Positions 52,285 through 64,000 of a stretch of DNA of 64,000 nucleotides are shown here, in pieces. The DNA comes from Rotaria macrura. Lineage: Eukaryota; Rotifera; Eurotatoria; Philodinida; Philodinidae. The notes below the pieces were generated by a model that made no database searches, had not been told where the DNA came from, and saw only the letters and a list, made by a program, of their open reading frames with translations. Position 1 is the first letter of the stretch; each line of letters opens with the position of its first letter. A program made the translations under genes and the position numbers. The DNA lies in assembly GCA_900239685.1 (NCBI GenBank), contig OENT01000202.1, positions 99,232 to 163,231 on the forward strand. Reading direction: 5' to 3'.

Positions 52285-52689
52285 TTATTGATTAATACCA
52301 GAATATTTTTTACCTAAAAACCAAAATATTGGGATGAATATAAGTATACAAGAGGTCAAAATAAAAAATGGTAGAAGAATATTTTGTATTGTACCAAGTT
52401 TCAGTTGATACCGTTCAATCGTATGATTTGTTTGATTATTTTGACAAACGTATTCACCTTCATCGGCCAGAGTTAAATGATCAATAGTTAATTGAACATG
52501 ATCATAGAAATATTTTAATTCATATTTATTCGAGTCAATATTTATCGATAGATTATTTGGTCCGTACCATTGACCATTGGAAATAGGACAATATATTGAA
52601 TATCGAGTCTTTTCACCACGAATGACATAGTTACATTCAATAATGAGGATGAATCGAAAAATGACGAGTACAGTAGTAAGTGAATACAT
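52285..52689 (-). CDS. Small Ig-domain type I membrane protein
   Basis: I do not recognise a named family. From ATG 52689 the frame encodes 134 residues. It has a hydrophobic signal peptide (VLVIFRFILII), one V-type Ig fold with Cys in YSIYCPI, Trp in GQWYGPNN, and the DEGEYVC motif supplying the second Cys. N-glycosylation sequons (NLS, NQT, NHT) are present, followed by a transmembrane helix (LLPFFILTSCILIFIPIFWF) and a short basic tail. It has no intron. It runs toward syndecan, and the two stop codons are only about 240 bases apart, so the 3' UTRs are nearly back to back or overlapping. A role in adhesion or recognition is inference from the fold only. Confidence 0.75.
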   Translation of the reverse strand: MYSLTTVLVIFRFILIIECNYVIRGEKTRYSIYCPISNGQWYGPNNLSINIDSNKYELKYFYDHVQLTIDHLTLADEGEYVCQNNQTNHTIERYQLKLGTIQNILLPFFILTSCILIFIPIFWFLGKKYSGINQ

Positions 52690-53770
52690 GATTTTGAAGA
52701 AGGCGCCTGTTTTCTCTTTCAAGAAAAGCACATTACGAAATTAACGTTGACTTTGTTACTAACCCTTTTTGATTAAATGACGTATATGATTAAGAAACGT
52801 CTAGGATTATGAAAAGCTTGTGTAAATAAGTAAATCATCAAAGCACAAAGATTCAACATTAGTAAAGGATAAATTTTTGGTTAGTCAATAAAACAAGTGT
52901 ATTTCAAATAGCAATAATGTTTTCTTTTCCACAGGAAGTGATATGATGGATTGAGATGGCCTAGATTTTACTAGGCATAATAAAATTTGTTCATTCTTTT
53001 CTATTTTTATTGTATTCTATGAATGCTGTGTCGTAATGAAAAGCGTCTATTACTCTAATTGTGTATGCTTGATTTTATTGTTTCAAAAGATAATAGAAAC
53101 AAATAATGGTGATGGCATTATTTCTATAGATAATTCGAATGTATAAATTTTTTTTTTTTGCTTTTATATAAAAATTTCCAATCAATAATAAATTTATAAT
53201 CTTTGTTCTATTTAATTGTGAAACAGAAAGAATTCGCTAGAATACTTTATGTTGGCACTACAAGGCAAGAAAGGGAAGTTCTATATATATATATATATCT
53301 TCGGATTAAGGCTTGCTAATAATTCACAGAAATTAAAAATATCAGATTTTATGCGTAGTCATTTGCATCAATATTGAAAATGAAGAATAAGTTTAATTCT
53401 ATTTTTTTCCTTGTCAATTGTATTGCTGAGAGTTGAAAAGTTCATATAATAATAATAATAATAATCTATTAAAAATATTCTAGACATGCAATTCTAATGA
53501 TTATAAAATGAACTCATGCTATAAAGTATTACAGTTTGTTGATGTATTGTTCCCAAAAGAAATGCTATAGAAGTACAAAAAGATACTACTACATACAAAT
53601 CATAGATTGTTTCATGATTAATTAATTAATAATGATATATTCATGATGGATGTGATAATTTTAGTCATATAAATTGATGCAAGTATGGCATTTATTCGAA
53701 TTATAGATTTATTTATTTGAAAAAAAAATTGAAAAGCTTAAAAGTTCCCATTAAAATCTATTTATTTTTC
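52690..53770. other. Intergenic between Ig protein and ADAM 3' end
   Basis: About 1.1 kb, A+T-rich, with a TA run near 53284-53300 and an ATA triplet run near 53448-53465. No gene seen. TTTATT at 53761-53766 reads AATAAA on the - strand immediately after the ADAM stop codon. Confidence 0.55.
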
Positions 53771-56700
53771 TTATGTAGACAAATGTTCTTCGTTATCTAT
53801 TGATGAATATGAACGTGGTCGTTGTTGAAATTTTTCATTCGTTGTCTTTATTTTTACTACAGCCGCATATTCATCTGTATTCATTAATTGCTTTGTTGAT
53901 TGATAACCACTATCGAGTGTAATTGATTCATTTGTTTCAGTTGGACTCGATGGTATTATTGTATCTTTTTCATAGGTTATCTTATTCATATTTGTACTAC
54001 CAAATTTTTCTTTTGCAAATGAATCAAGCACTTGAATAAAATCTCGTAAATTTTCATTTGTTGAAAGTTTATCAATATCATCGTAAATTTTTCTCGATGA
54101 TTCATATGGAGTATTCATATCTTGATGACGTTTTAATGTTAATGTTGCATAGGTTTGTTGTTGTTGAAGATGATGATGATGATTTGAACTTCTATGAAGA
54201 TATGGTGAACCTATATGTCGTGCTTGTCGTCGTATACGTGTTGTATGCGGTGTTTCTGAATCACTAAATATAGCGTTTGTTGACGGTTTCCGATTGATGT
54301 AACGAACAGAATGTGGTGAATCCATTGGTAAATATGATAGACCTGTACATATACTTGTTATTGATCGGTTACTAGCCATGAATGGAGACTGTTTCAATGG
54401 TGTACGATGAATGGACATAGGCGTTGATATAAGATTTTGATTCGTTGAATCATATTGTGCTACGAATTTCGTTCGATTAAGTTCAATATCAGTTGGATTG
54501 ATTGTCAGTTGTGGTTGATGGGATTTCTGATTATTGATTCTAGCTAATTCATGAGATTTTCGACGACGGCGAGAACTTTTATTTCTTAATTAAATTCAAT
54601 TAGATAAAGAAAACGATTGCAATTCACATTTTCCTCAGAATTTTCTTTTACCTCAATAAACATGATATGATAATGCATATAATAAATAGAAGAAATGTTA
54701 TTGTTGCCATACCAAGAAAAGTCGTCGGGGAAACAGGATCTATGAAAATAAAGTGAGAAATAATCATATATAAATAATTAAAAAATGTGTTGACTAAAGA
54801 TAACCTGTTTCATATGGTAATGTACGATTGTATAGATGAGAACCGTGATATTTATGATCAAATATTGAACAATTTTTTCCCTTCCATGATGGATTACAAT
54901 AACATGAACCCACCGAAGTACAGACCTATAGAACAGCAGAGAGAGAGAGAGAGAACTAATTTATGAAGAACTCGAAAGATTCATAATCGTTGTTTGTAGT
55001 AGTACTAGAAGTTTTTATCTCGGATAACTTACACCATTTCCTGAGCATGTTTTTTGTGAATCACATGTTTGCTGTAATGTTTGTCGCACACATGTATTAT
55101 TTACACAAAAACTTGAGTCATCACATATACTACCATCATTAACTAATACTGAATGAACCGAACTCGATATACTTCTAATATAAAAATAAATAAATAAAAA
55201 ACATAATTCAATATAATTAGTTCTTATTTTTAAAAATTTCAATATTTTTTCTTACTTGCATTCAAATGAACCTTCACGTGTATTAACATTAAAAATCATA
55301 AAGTTTGAAGATGAAAATCGAGGATACGGCATACCACCCTCACAATGTAATAGACCACATTTAGCATCACTAGATACAAAGTTGTGATTTAATTTAGAAG
55401 CGACAAAAATAATTAACTTTGTTTCCAAGATATCAAATAGGCTGATCATGTTCTGAAGTATTTTCTGGTTCATGGCGACAGATTTTCGCATATGTCTCCG
55501 GAAAAATATTATACTTCCGCCGGAAATCAAAACTTGATACATATGGTCAGAACTAAGATTGACGATCGAATCAGTGAGAATGCAGACATCCAATACTCTG
55601 TTGCACCTTTCGATCGGTTAGATTCAATTGAAGTAAAAAAAATATGCTGATCGAAAAACAATAGTGTATGATTAGTGATAATTCCACTAACAGTCTCATG
55701 GGAGAAATGTGCTATATCTCAACAGTATGTTTCATAGAGAGAAACATCGATATCGATAATAGGAATGTGTCGTGAGATAACAAGTTAAAGCCGATGAACA
55801 TCAATACTGAATTAACATGACTTTCAATTTTAAACAATCGATGATTAAAAAAACCATAATTAATCTTACTTATTGAAACAAGGTATATATTTATGTAAAC
55901 GTGAATCATAACCACAATGGCCAGTCATTGAACCTGATGGATTAAAGTTTGTATAGCAAGTATCATGTGCTAGTCTAGCACCTATATAAATTATTAATAC
56001 TAAGATCGAGAAAAGTCAATTTGAAAATATTTACCTGGCCCCCAGAGATCAATACATTGTTGTTGTGCACCGGTGCACATGCCATGATAACATGTACCAG
56101 TGTTCTCATGACATGGTGAACCATCCATAAAACTACTGTCATCAGGACACTGTTGAAAAAAATATATAATGAAACAAAATTCATACATATGGACATAGAA
56201 TAAGACTTATTCTTGAAATACCTGTGGAGAAATCCCATCGCAAAATTCTGGTACATCACATGTGTTACGGGATGCTCGACATGTGTAATCTGATGGAAGT
56301 AGTTTACAACCAGAACAACAAGCGCCGGATAAACATTCAGCTCCCGAATAGAATTGACAAGTTCGAGGATTGCAACATGCTTCTACTGATACACAACTCT
56401 AAGTGATAGAAAAACAAATTTTTATGTTCTATCGTTTTTCTAGAACTGAATTATTGCTTCATTTATACAATGAAAAATAACATATTGAAAAAAATTTAAA
56501 ACCCAGTATTCTTTTTGATTCCGAGGCTTAGATCAAATAAATAAGTCGACACTGAAAATACGTGATGTTGAAGTTCGGAGAGAGAGAGAGAGACAATCGC
56601 TGATTTTCTAAGAATCATGAGTTTTAGAAATCTGTTGTTCATGAAAATGAATACAAGTATCTAAATTGTGACAGTGTTCAATAAAAAAATATTTCCTACA

Positions 56701-57275
56701 GCTCAATGATTCACAATAAACGTGTCATGAGAATACCATTTTAGAGAGAGACGTTGACTATTTCCATCTTCATATTCAAATTCATATTAGATTTTCTCAG
56801 GAGAAAAATTTTAGAATGTTAAAATTTCTGGAAACTCATTTTGTTTAACTTTTAAAACATGAATGAACTTCATTTACATAGAAATAATTCAACTAACTGA
56901 TACGTCTCTCGATTTTAATGCATAAATCTGATATTAATTAAAACTTGTAAAATGTAATTAATTGCTACTCATGTTTTTCTTTTCTCGAGACACAACAAAG
57001 AAATACTTTCGTAAACTTTTATGACTATGATTGTATACGCATTATTAGAAGAACATCATGTTCTTCTAATCGACAAATAGTCTTTGTTAAATGCAATCTA
57101 AATAACACTGCTCCAGCTTTCTTGATAGCATCTATGTTGATAAGACTAGTCATTTATTCTAAGCAATGAAAAACAAAGCAAATCACCTTATTCAGACCGC
57201 AATCACAATCTTCACCTTTTTCCACAATGCCATTACCACAAATGGATATTTTAGGTCGACGTACCATTGTGTGTA
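53771..57275 (-). CDS. ADAM (ADAM11/22/23-like), disintegrin to cytoplasmic tail, no protease domain seen
   Basis: Nine exons on the - strand, in phase: 57187-57275, 56222-56398, 56035-56149, 55870-55981, 55256-55369, 55033-55174, 54805-54925, 54652-54739 and 53771-54575. From Met in the first exon about 584 residues are encoded. Order: disintegrin domain beginning ISICGNGIVEKGEDCDCG with the loop RASRNTCDVPEFCDG, ADAM cysteine-rich domain (GTCYHGMC, CGLLHCEGG), an EGF-like module (CSGNGVCTSVGSCYCNPSW), a transmembrane helix (FLGMATITFLLFIICIIISC), then RRRRKS and a cytoplasmic tail of about 265 residues. The EGF-to-membrane part resembles ADAM11/22/23, which are non-proteolytic receptors. 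No signal peptide, prodomain or metalloprotease exons are visible upstream, although the first exon starts in phase 2 behind a good acceptor, implying an upstream exon. The gene may be truncated, or its 5' exons may lie far away. Confidence 0.82.
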
Positions 57276-58974
57276 CTAAAAAAAGAAAACATGTATTATA
57301 TGCGTATGTTGAATTAGCTGACTGGGAACAAAAGAATGTGTGTAATCGTATGTTTGCCAATCCGATTCGGTCTTCTATGACTATTACAAATGGATGATGA
57401 TGTTAGTACTAGTTAGTGCTGGTCAGTTTTAATTTACTTTGTTGAATGTCACGCAACTCACAGCATCTCGTGCATACATGCCTCCTCTATTCTTTTGTCT
57501 ATTCCATTTACACAAAGCAGAAAATAGATGAATGAATGAATGAATTTCGAAGTAGGATTCACCCTAACATGTCATAATACTAAGAAATGATGTAATACAC
57601 TCAAGATTTTCATTCGGAAACGAGAACAGATGAGAACTAAAGCTCAACGAATAGATTCATGCATGCATATAAAACAACGGTCAGTAAATGGCCTCCAGGA
57701 CAGATGAATTTCCGTTAAAGAGAAAATTGTTGCTTACTACTTCAAGACAATACCATCACCTAAATTGTTTTCTCATATGCAAGAAAACACTTATTTTAAG
57801 TTCTAGACATATTCATTTATATGAATCAATGAGAGAAAAACAATTTATCACAGCTACTCTTCTTTCTTTTCTACGAGCACATGTGTCATAAAAAAAGACG
57901 AAGAGAAAAAGTGCTATCGATAAGATTTTGTCTACCTCATTCTTTTCATTTTCCCTACTGTCTACTTAATGAACTGTACACTTGAAAAGTAGAAAATAGT
58001 CTGATCTCCTTTTTTTTTCTAATGGCGTGAAAATGACCATGAACAAACGGCGAGAATGATGACTATGTACGCGTCATCGAACAGCCCAACCTCATCAATC
58101 CATCTCTCTCTTGCTCTCTCAATAAGAGCCCTGCAGGAGACCGTTGCCACTATACATATATTCTGATTTCCGTTGTTGAATAGTGGCGGATCCGGATGGC
58201 CTTCTGTTTGTCTATTTCACTTTTTTTCTTTTTTTCTTCTCATCATCATCGACAAGCCCCACTAACTTCATTACAATCGATATCGATAAGCTACTAGACG
58301 AACCAACTAATCTGTTTCACACATTCTCATTCTTCTCTTTCAGATGTCAACTTAAAATAGAAATAGAAAAAGAAGAAGCAGAAGAAGAAGACGCACATGC
58401 GCCTTTATCTTTTTCCATGATAGCGGATTGATTAGATGTCTAGCTTATTTGGCCTATAATTCGGAAAACAATGTACCGGAAAACATCTAGCTTGTGGTCA
58501 GTGATATTAGAGAAGAAGAAAAAAAAGGAGAACAGACGCCTATGCACGCAAATAGAGAGAGAAGGAGAGAAAAAAAATGAAACAAACGCCCCACGGCTCT
58601 GTCCGACACCTGCTCGTGCTATATACGGTGTAACAAACATGCAGGATGATCGAATTTTCATCATCATCATCCTCATCGTCATCATCATCAGCATCATTTG
58701 ACACGCAAGCTCGATAAGGGCAGACAGGCCACCACTGAGACTTCTGCTATCTGAAAATGTGTCTGATCATTTTTCACTAAAGATAGAAAAAAATGTCTAA
58801 TGAATTTGTCATAAAAATAATTTGATCATTCCGTTTTCTTTTCTTTTCTTTTTTTAATAAATAATTGCTTGTCTATATCAAACACAAGTTTACATTTATT
58901 GTTTGAGGATCAATTGAAAACAAAATATTCAACAAGAACGAGAAAAAGGATTCTTCTTTTCGACATTTTTTGAA
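57276..58974. other. Intergenic upstream of ADAM, downstream of GPCR
   Basis: 1.7 kb. No metalloprotease exon (no HExxH-type frame) was found on the - strand. It contains a GAA-rich tract near 58350-58390 and a CAT triplet run near 58655-58690. TTTATT at 58895-58900 is AATAAA for the GPCR on the - strand. Confidence 0.55.
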
Positions 58975-61657
58975 CTACAATCTGACACTAATTGATTTTC
59001 GAAGATACCATGGACTTGTATTAATGGGTATAGATTCTGAGTGTGGTATAGCTGCATTTGTAGTACATTCGTTTCGAGATGTTCGTCGATAAGTATTTAT
59101 GCTATTATGATTTGTTGTTGTTATTGATGTAAACTGATGTTGATTATCGTTCGACGTTCGAAAACTTTTCATTGACGATGATTTCAATTTTAAATGAGAA
59201 CTACCCGCATCCCAACTACTGGATCGTTTTCTACGCATACGATCTGTTGTCATAGACGATATTCGATAAAAATTGACACCTGGTTTTGATTGTTTTATAC
59301 GTTGACATTTTAAAATTGCTTTAAAAGCTCTGAAAAGAAAATCGAAATAAAAAACAAACACTAAACATCGTTATTGTTCGTCATCTTTTTATGTACCTTC
59401 GAAATTCTCGACTAGAGAATGCATATATAAATGGATTAAAACATGAATTGCAATAGCCTAGCCAAAAGCAAATCGAAAAAATGACACCCGGTTCTATCGA
59501 TGTCAATGCCTCTGAAAAATGAAAAAAATAAAAAAAAAAGGAAATCAGATATATTATTGAATCAAAGATAATTTAATAAGATGTTAAACGAACGAAAATG
59601 AACATAATTGAATAGTCAATTCCATTAGAATATCCTTCTATTTTCAAGAAAAAAAAACTTACTAATCGGTAGTAGAAGAAAAAATGGTAACCAACATAAT
59701 ATAAACATTCCAACAACAATGCCTAATGTTTTTGCTAAAATATTTTAAGAAAAACATATATTAAAATTATCCCTGACATTCAATTATTTATTTGTTCGAT
59801 GTATAAAATTACCAGCTTTTCGTTCTCGTTTCATTCTTGAAAATTTAGTAGTACCCGTCGATGACATTTGTGGTGTTAATTTTTTCCCATTTGCTGTCGA
59901 TCGTACTCTATGACCATTTGATAATGCTGCTGCTGACGATGATGATGATGATGATTTTTTTCTAGGTAAATGTATACGTAATGTTACCACTTCTTGTCCA
60001 ACCAATTGTTTTAGATGAACTTTTTTTTGTCCACCAGTTAAAAATCTATATTGTCGATTAGCTTCACCATAGATACGTCCATAAACACAAAGTATAATAA
60101 TAAGTGGAATATAAAATGAAAACGAACATGAAAATAAAACATAGGATAAATCATCATTAACTTCACACGTATGATCAATAGATTTAACTTTGCTATGCCA
60201 ACCTAGAAAGGGTGCTATTGATATAAGAGCAGCAACTATCCATGCAACAAATATAGCATATATGGTACGACGATGTGTAATTATGATAGGATAACGTAAT
60301 GGACATGTAACGCCGAAATAGCGTTCGATAGATATGAACATGAGACCATAAATACTTGCTGTACAATAGAGAACATCGATAGATAACCATATATGACAAA
60401 ATGTTCGGCCGAATGGCCATCGACCATGAAGAATTTCAAGCGTACCAGAAAATGGCAAAACTGTGATGCCTAAACAGAATGAATTTTATTTATTCTTTCC
60501 AGAAAAAAACTAGCAATTTACTACATATGCAAGATATTTTGAAAGGATGAGAAGTGCAGAAATTAAACATAAATATTATAGAAGATTAAATTTTTTAGAA
60601 GTATTTTTTCTTTAAAAATATTTCTTCAAAAATAATATTCAGATAAAAGAAGATATTTTTCTTTTTTTCTTATTGTCATTAATGCACATCCAACTTGTGT
60701 CATTTATTATTTGTGCTAAAAAAGGCATTAATTTATTTGTATTAGCACTAAGCAGATGGCTTTTAGAAAGAAAAATGATCGTAATATTCTAGATATTTCA
60801 ATAGAATACTCTTATTGTTAGTGCATGAAGAAACAACATTAAGATTTCTTTGCTATCTCATTTTATTGTAAATAAATTTGAAAATCATCTGGTGCACATC
60901 TACTGTAGGAAAAGAAATTATGGAAGACCTATACTCGGATGTTCGTTTCATTGGACCCTTTCGACAATAACTTTGAAATACGTTTGATGCATTAGAAATG
61001 CAGTTCATTTCACTTTCAACTAATAAACCGATTGCATTGTTGTTTATATGCGAATATAATTTAATTAAATCGCATTACCTGAAGTAAATAATTTAGCACA
61101 TGCTAGGAAAATGTTGGTATATCTATCTTTTTTAAGCATTCTATTCTGTTTAATGATTGAGAAAATAACCCACATAAACACGATCTCATGTTTTTCTACA
61201 CCAGCAAAAAGAAATTAGTTTATTAGCTGCTACTATTTTTATCTACAATATTAGAAGTTTTATTTTATCTTTAAAGAATGAGATTAAAACTAAATCGACT
61301 TTATTATTCAAGGATTTAAAAACATAACAATTTCTTTTTGTAGAAAAAAGAAATAAAATAAAAACTATGATTACCTAGTAAAAGGTCGGCACATGCCAAA
61401 TTGCCCATTAATAAATGAGTTGGAGAACGCAGCGCTAAATCAATACATATTGCAATTAGAACTAGTATATTACCAAGAATAGTGAGAATAATAATAATCG
61501 ATAGACAAAATGCAAGAAGAATAGTAAAAATTAATGGGCGTGATTGTTCACTAATAATAATATCTTGTATTAACGATGATAATGTTTCATTTGAGGTATT
61601 ATTAATTGTCAATAAGACACTATGATGAAATTGTGATAGAAGTTGCATGTGAATCAT
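58975..61657 (-). CDS. Class A aminergic GPCR, alpha1-adrenergic / octopamine-alpha type
   Basis: Plasma-membrane receptor for a biogenic amine; octopamine or noradrenaline is the best guess. Five exons: 61375-61657, 59813-60469, 59663-59734, 59397-59511 and 58975-59329, in phase, 493 residues. An N-terminal segment with NNTSNET sequons precedes TM1 (GNILVLIAI) and TM2 ([11 protein letters not shown]). TM3 carries the amine-binding Asp in [15 protein letters not shown], and ERY replaces DRY (SIERYFGV). TM5 has Ser in [13 protein letters not shown]. The third loop contains [13 protein letters not shown], close to alpha1-adrenergic receptors. TM6 is [18 protein letters not shown] and TM7 is [26 protein letters not shown] followed by a Cys (KCQ) for palmitoylation. 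The start is the first ATG in frame; a second Met lies three codons later. A 905-base intron separates TM2 from TM3. All motifs are intact. Confidence 0.92.
60470..61374 (-). other. Large intron of the GPCR gene
   Basis: 905 bases between the TM2 and TM3 exons (phase 1, GGTAATC donor, TCTGTTTAG acceptor). A+T-rich; no nested gene or element recognised. Confidence 0.75.
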
Positions 61658-64000
61658 ACATATGGTAGAGCAAGACAATAAAACTTGAACGACGAAGAAG
61701 ACGAGCAGAGTATGTAGTTTTTGTTTTTACATTTTCATAAATAATAGCCGAAATGATGTTCGTATTTAAAAGAAATCAGTAGATCGATGCTTCTTAACAA
61801 GAATATGAATGTAACGAAGTTATTCTCGAGGGAACATCTAAACCAAAAATTGAATCTAAATAGAAAAAAATGAGTTAGGCTAAAAGCAAAATATGTCAAG
61901 AGAGGAAGACTTTGTTCTTGTTTTTCCTGCATTCATATTAGACAGGGATATATACGTATACATATGTATGATAAGATCATGTACAGATAAATCGACTTCT
62001 ATCTGACACATGATACCAATAATTTCCACTGTTCTGTGCACATTACCTACAGATATCTGTCCACGAGTACTGTTGTGCACTAAATGCCAATAGAATTTAC
62101 TAATATCGATATCTATATAGGAACATAATGTGAATTCAACTAGCATCAGTCGAACAGAATAATAGTAGAAAATTGAGAGAACATTGGTGCTTGAAAATGC
62201 TCGCGAAACTTGAGGGTGACGGACGCAAGCATCATTTTTTTTCTTTTTCTGTCTCTCTTCATTTATTTTGGCCTTCGACTTACTTCTTAAATGATCATAT
62301 TTTCTCTTGGCGATGAGTATTCAGAAGAATAAGTCCGATGAAAGAAGAAAGTGTCAAAAATATGGAGTTAGAACAAGAATGTTGATCCTCGACTACTGCT
62401 AGTAATGCATCAGCGTAAGAAAACATCAGAAAAGACGAGAAAGAAAATTCTACTAGACTTCTGGAGACGATTTTCGAGACTCGATCATGCTCTTTACGAC
62501 TAGATTGAAGAAACTAATGAACAAGCCAGTACATAATTATATTACTGTTTTACAGAAAACGTCGGAAATATGAAAGTTAAAACAAAAAATACGAAGCTAA
62601 TGACAAACATGATCGTGAACGTCAACCCTATATTACGTATAACCTACGAACATTGATTATTGTAGTCAGTTGTCAGTCTTATATTCCTACCTGCCGCTGT
62701 TCTATTTGATTTGTTCATAAGAGTTAATGCTTTCATGATTATAAAGTCTTATTTTTCTCAATGATCTACCTACACACGTTCACTGTCCTTTTGTATTGCC
62801 AGATGTGCGACAAGTATTCGAAAGACTTATTGCAGTTCTTATCTTTGTGCTTTCCATTATTATTTTCCTTCCTATTTTACTAACTAGTAAAATCTTAGTG
62901 AAACATTTGTTGCTCCCAGTTCTTCTTCTTTTCTTTCTTCTACTAACATTATTTTTCTATTGCATGTAAAATAAAGATTATTACAGTTTAATTCAGTAGA
63001 AAAATTGCAATAAAAATACATTGACACACACACATATTATATATATGAGAATTAAAAAAGTCTTTCTCACTGTGCATGTCAATCATTTAGATGTCAAACA
63101 CAACTTATACATATGTTTATTATTCAAGTGGGAACAATCGATAAAATACCCCAGAGATTTTCGGGCGTCATAAGTCTGAATCCAATAAATATTTTTATGT
63201 ATTGATCTCGATTGCCGAATAAACAATAGACTCTGCTAAGGCTCGAAAGCTTACATGCCTAATTAGAATGCTTTTTTTCGCATGGCAGTGTTAATAGAGA
63301 TATAAAGAGAAGAGTTTTCATCATGGACCGGTCTATTCTATATAGTAAAATGAATCTACGTACATGAATATGATGAAAAAAAAGCAGGCGAAGATCTTGA
63401 CAATCGAATCGATATGTCTATTGTCTTCAAAGTGCTGTCTATTGCACAAGGGTGATTGTTAGAGAAAAAATGACATATATAACTATACGTGTGTGTTCAT
63501 CTATCGTCGTCTATTTTGATTATATTGCACATCGTTCGTTCCATCTGATCATCATTATCAGTACCATTAGCAACACTCTTATAAGCGTTACAAGAAACCA
63601 GAAGAAGAAAAAACAAGACAAACGATCAGGAAAAAAACTTATTTTGGTCTTATTAAATCTATCTCAAGACGAAGAAAAATAAGACGAGAAGAATGAAGAA
63701 AATGAACAAATAACATACAAACATAATAAATGGACCATGATTGATCGTAATTAAGATATGTCACTCGGTATTTACATGAGAAAGACATAGCTACTTGATG
63801 CTTATGTACCGTAAAAATATATTAATCGAGAGCCAATAATTTTCTCTTCCTATATTTTGTCGGTTAATCACTGAAACTTGTCTTATTCTGTTTTGGTCGT
63901 TTATATAAACATGTGTAGACCATAGAATTATTTTCAAAGGCGATCAACAACTCCATAATCACTGAAAACTTTACATAAACTACTAACGAAAAAAAGGAGG
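61658..64000. other. Region upstream of the GPCR to the window end
   Basis: 2.3 kb with short open frames only (longest about 88 codons, no motif). It probably includes the GPCR leader and promoter. No sign of ADAM 5' exons or of another gene before the window ends. Confidence 0.5.

Noticed and set aside
52690..52731. Ig protein start at 52731
   Set aside because: The codon is GTG, and the signal peptide begins naturally at ATG 52689.
61658..61678. GPCR start at 61678
   Set aside because: The codon there is TTG; the first ATG in frame is at 61657.

Overview
The window looks like an animal nuclear genome. It is A+T rich, and most genes are split by short GT-AG introns (mostly 50-100 bases) that can be joined in phase by eye. 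Introns, metazoan gene families (Groucho, syndecan, Porcupine, an ADAM with a membrane anchor, an aminergic receptor) and AATAAA-type signals rule out a prokaryote. A bdelloid rotifer is my best guess, from gene style and from a P-loop GTPase family that I associate with these animals. That assignment is inference.

Layout, left to right. (1) 1-2031, + strand: 3' two thirds of a Groucho/TLE corepressor, cut by the window edge. (2) 5530-6544, +: Rab7 in seven exons. (3) 9256-10857, +: DPH6 in eight exons. (4) 15227-17157, +: an Sp/Buttonhead zinc-finger factor, apparently with only its ATG in the upstream exon. (5) 17435-20671, +: a multi-exon PPP1R36-like gene. (6) 25502-26710, -: an intronless cytochrome b5 front-end desaturase alone between two gene-poor stretches (20.7-25.5 and 26.7-34.4 kb). 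(7) 34448-40170, -: a broken member of a large P-loop GTPase family, with a 2.6 kb intron carrying an inverted-repeat element and an assembly gap near its start; a second, more decayed copy lies divergently at 42.4-42.8 kb. (8) 44454-47687, +: LAMTOR3 and Porcupine 155 bases apart, each with a splice acceptor just before its ATG and no obvious poly(A) signal between them, which suggests a trans-spliced operon. (9) 50954-52045, +: syndecan, convergent with a small intronless Ig-domain membrane protein at 52285-52689 (-). (10) 53771-57275, -: an ADAM that starts at its disintegrin domain. (11) 58975-61657, -: an alpha1-adrenergic/octopamine-type GPCR in five exons.

The genes do not form one pathway. 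Loose themes are late endosome/lysosome (Rab7, LAMTOR3), Wnt output (Groucho, Porcupine, Sp factors) and cell-surface proteins (syndecan, Ig protein, ADAM, GPCR). The observations most worth checking are the LAMTOR3-PORCN operon candidate, a syndecan without Ser-Gly attachment sites, an Sp factor with altered first-finger spacing and a start codon at a splice junction, the metalloprotease-less ADAM, and the pair of GTPase pseudogenes with their inverted-repeat element.
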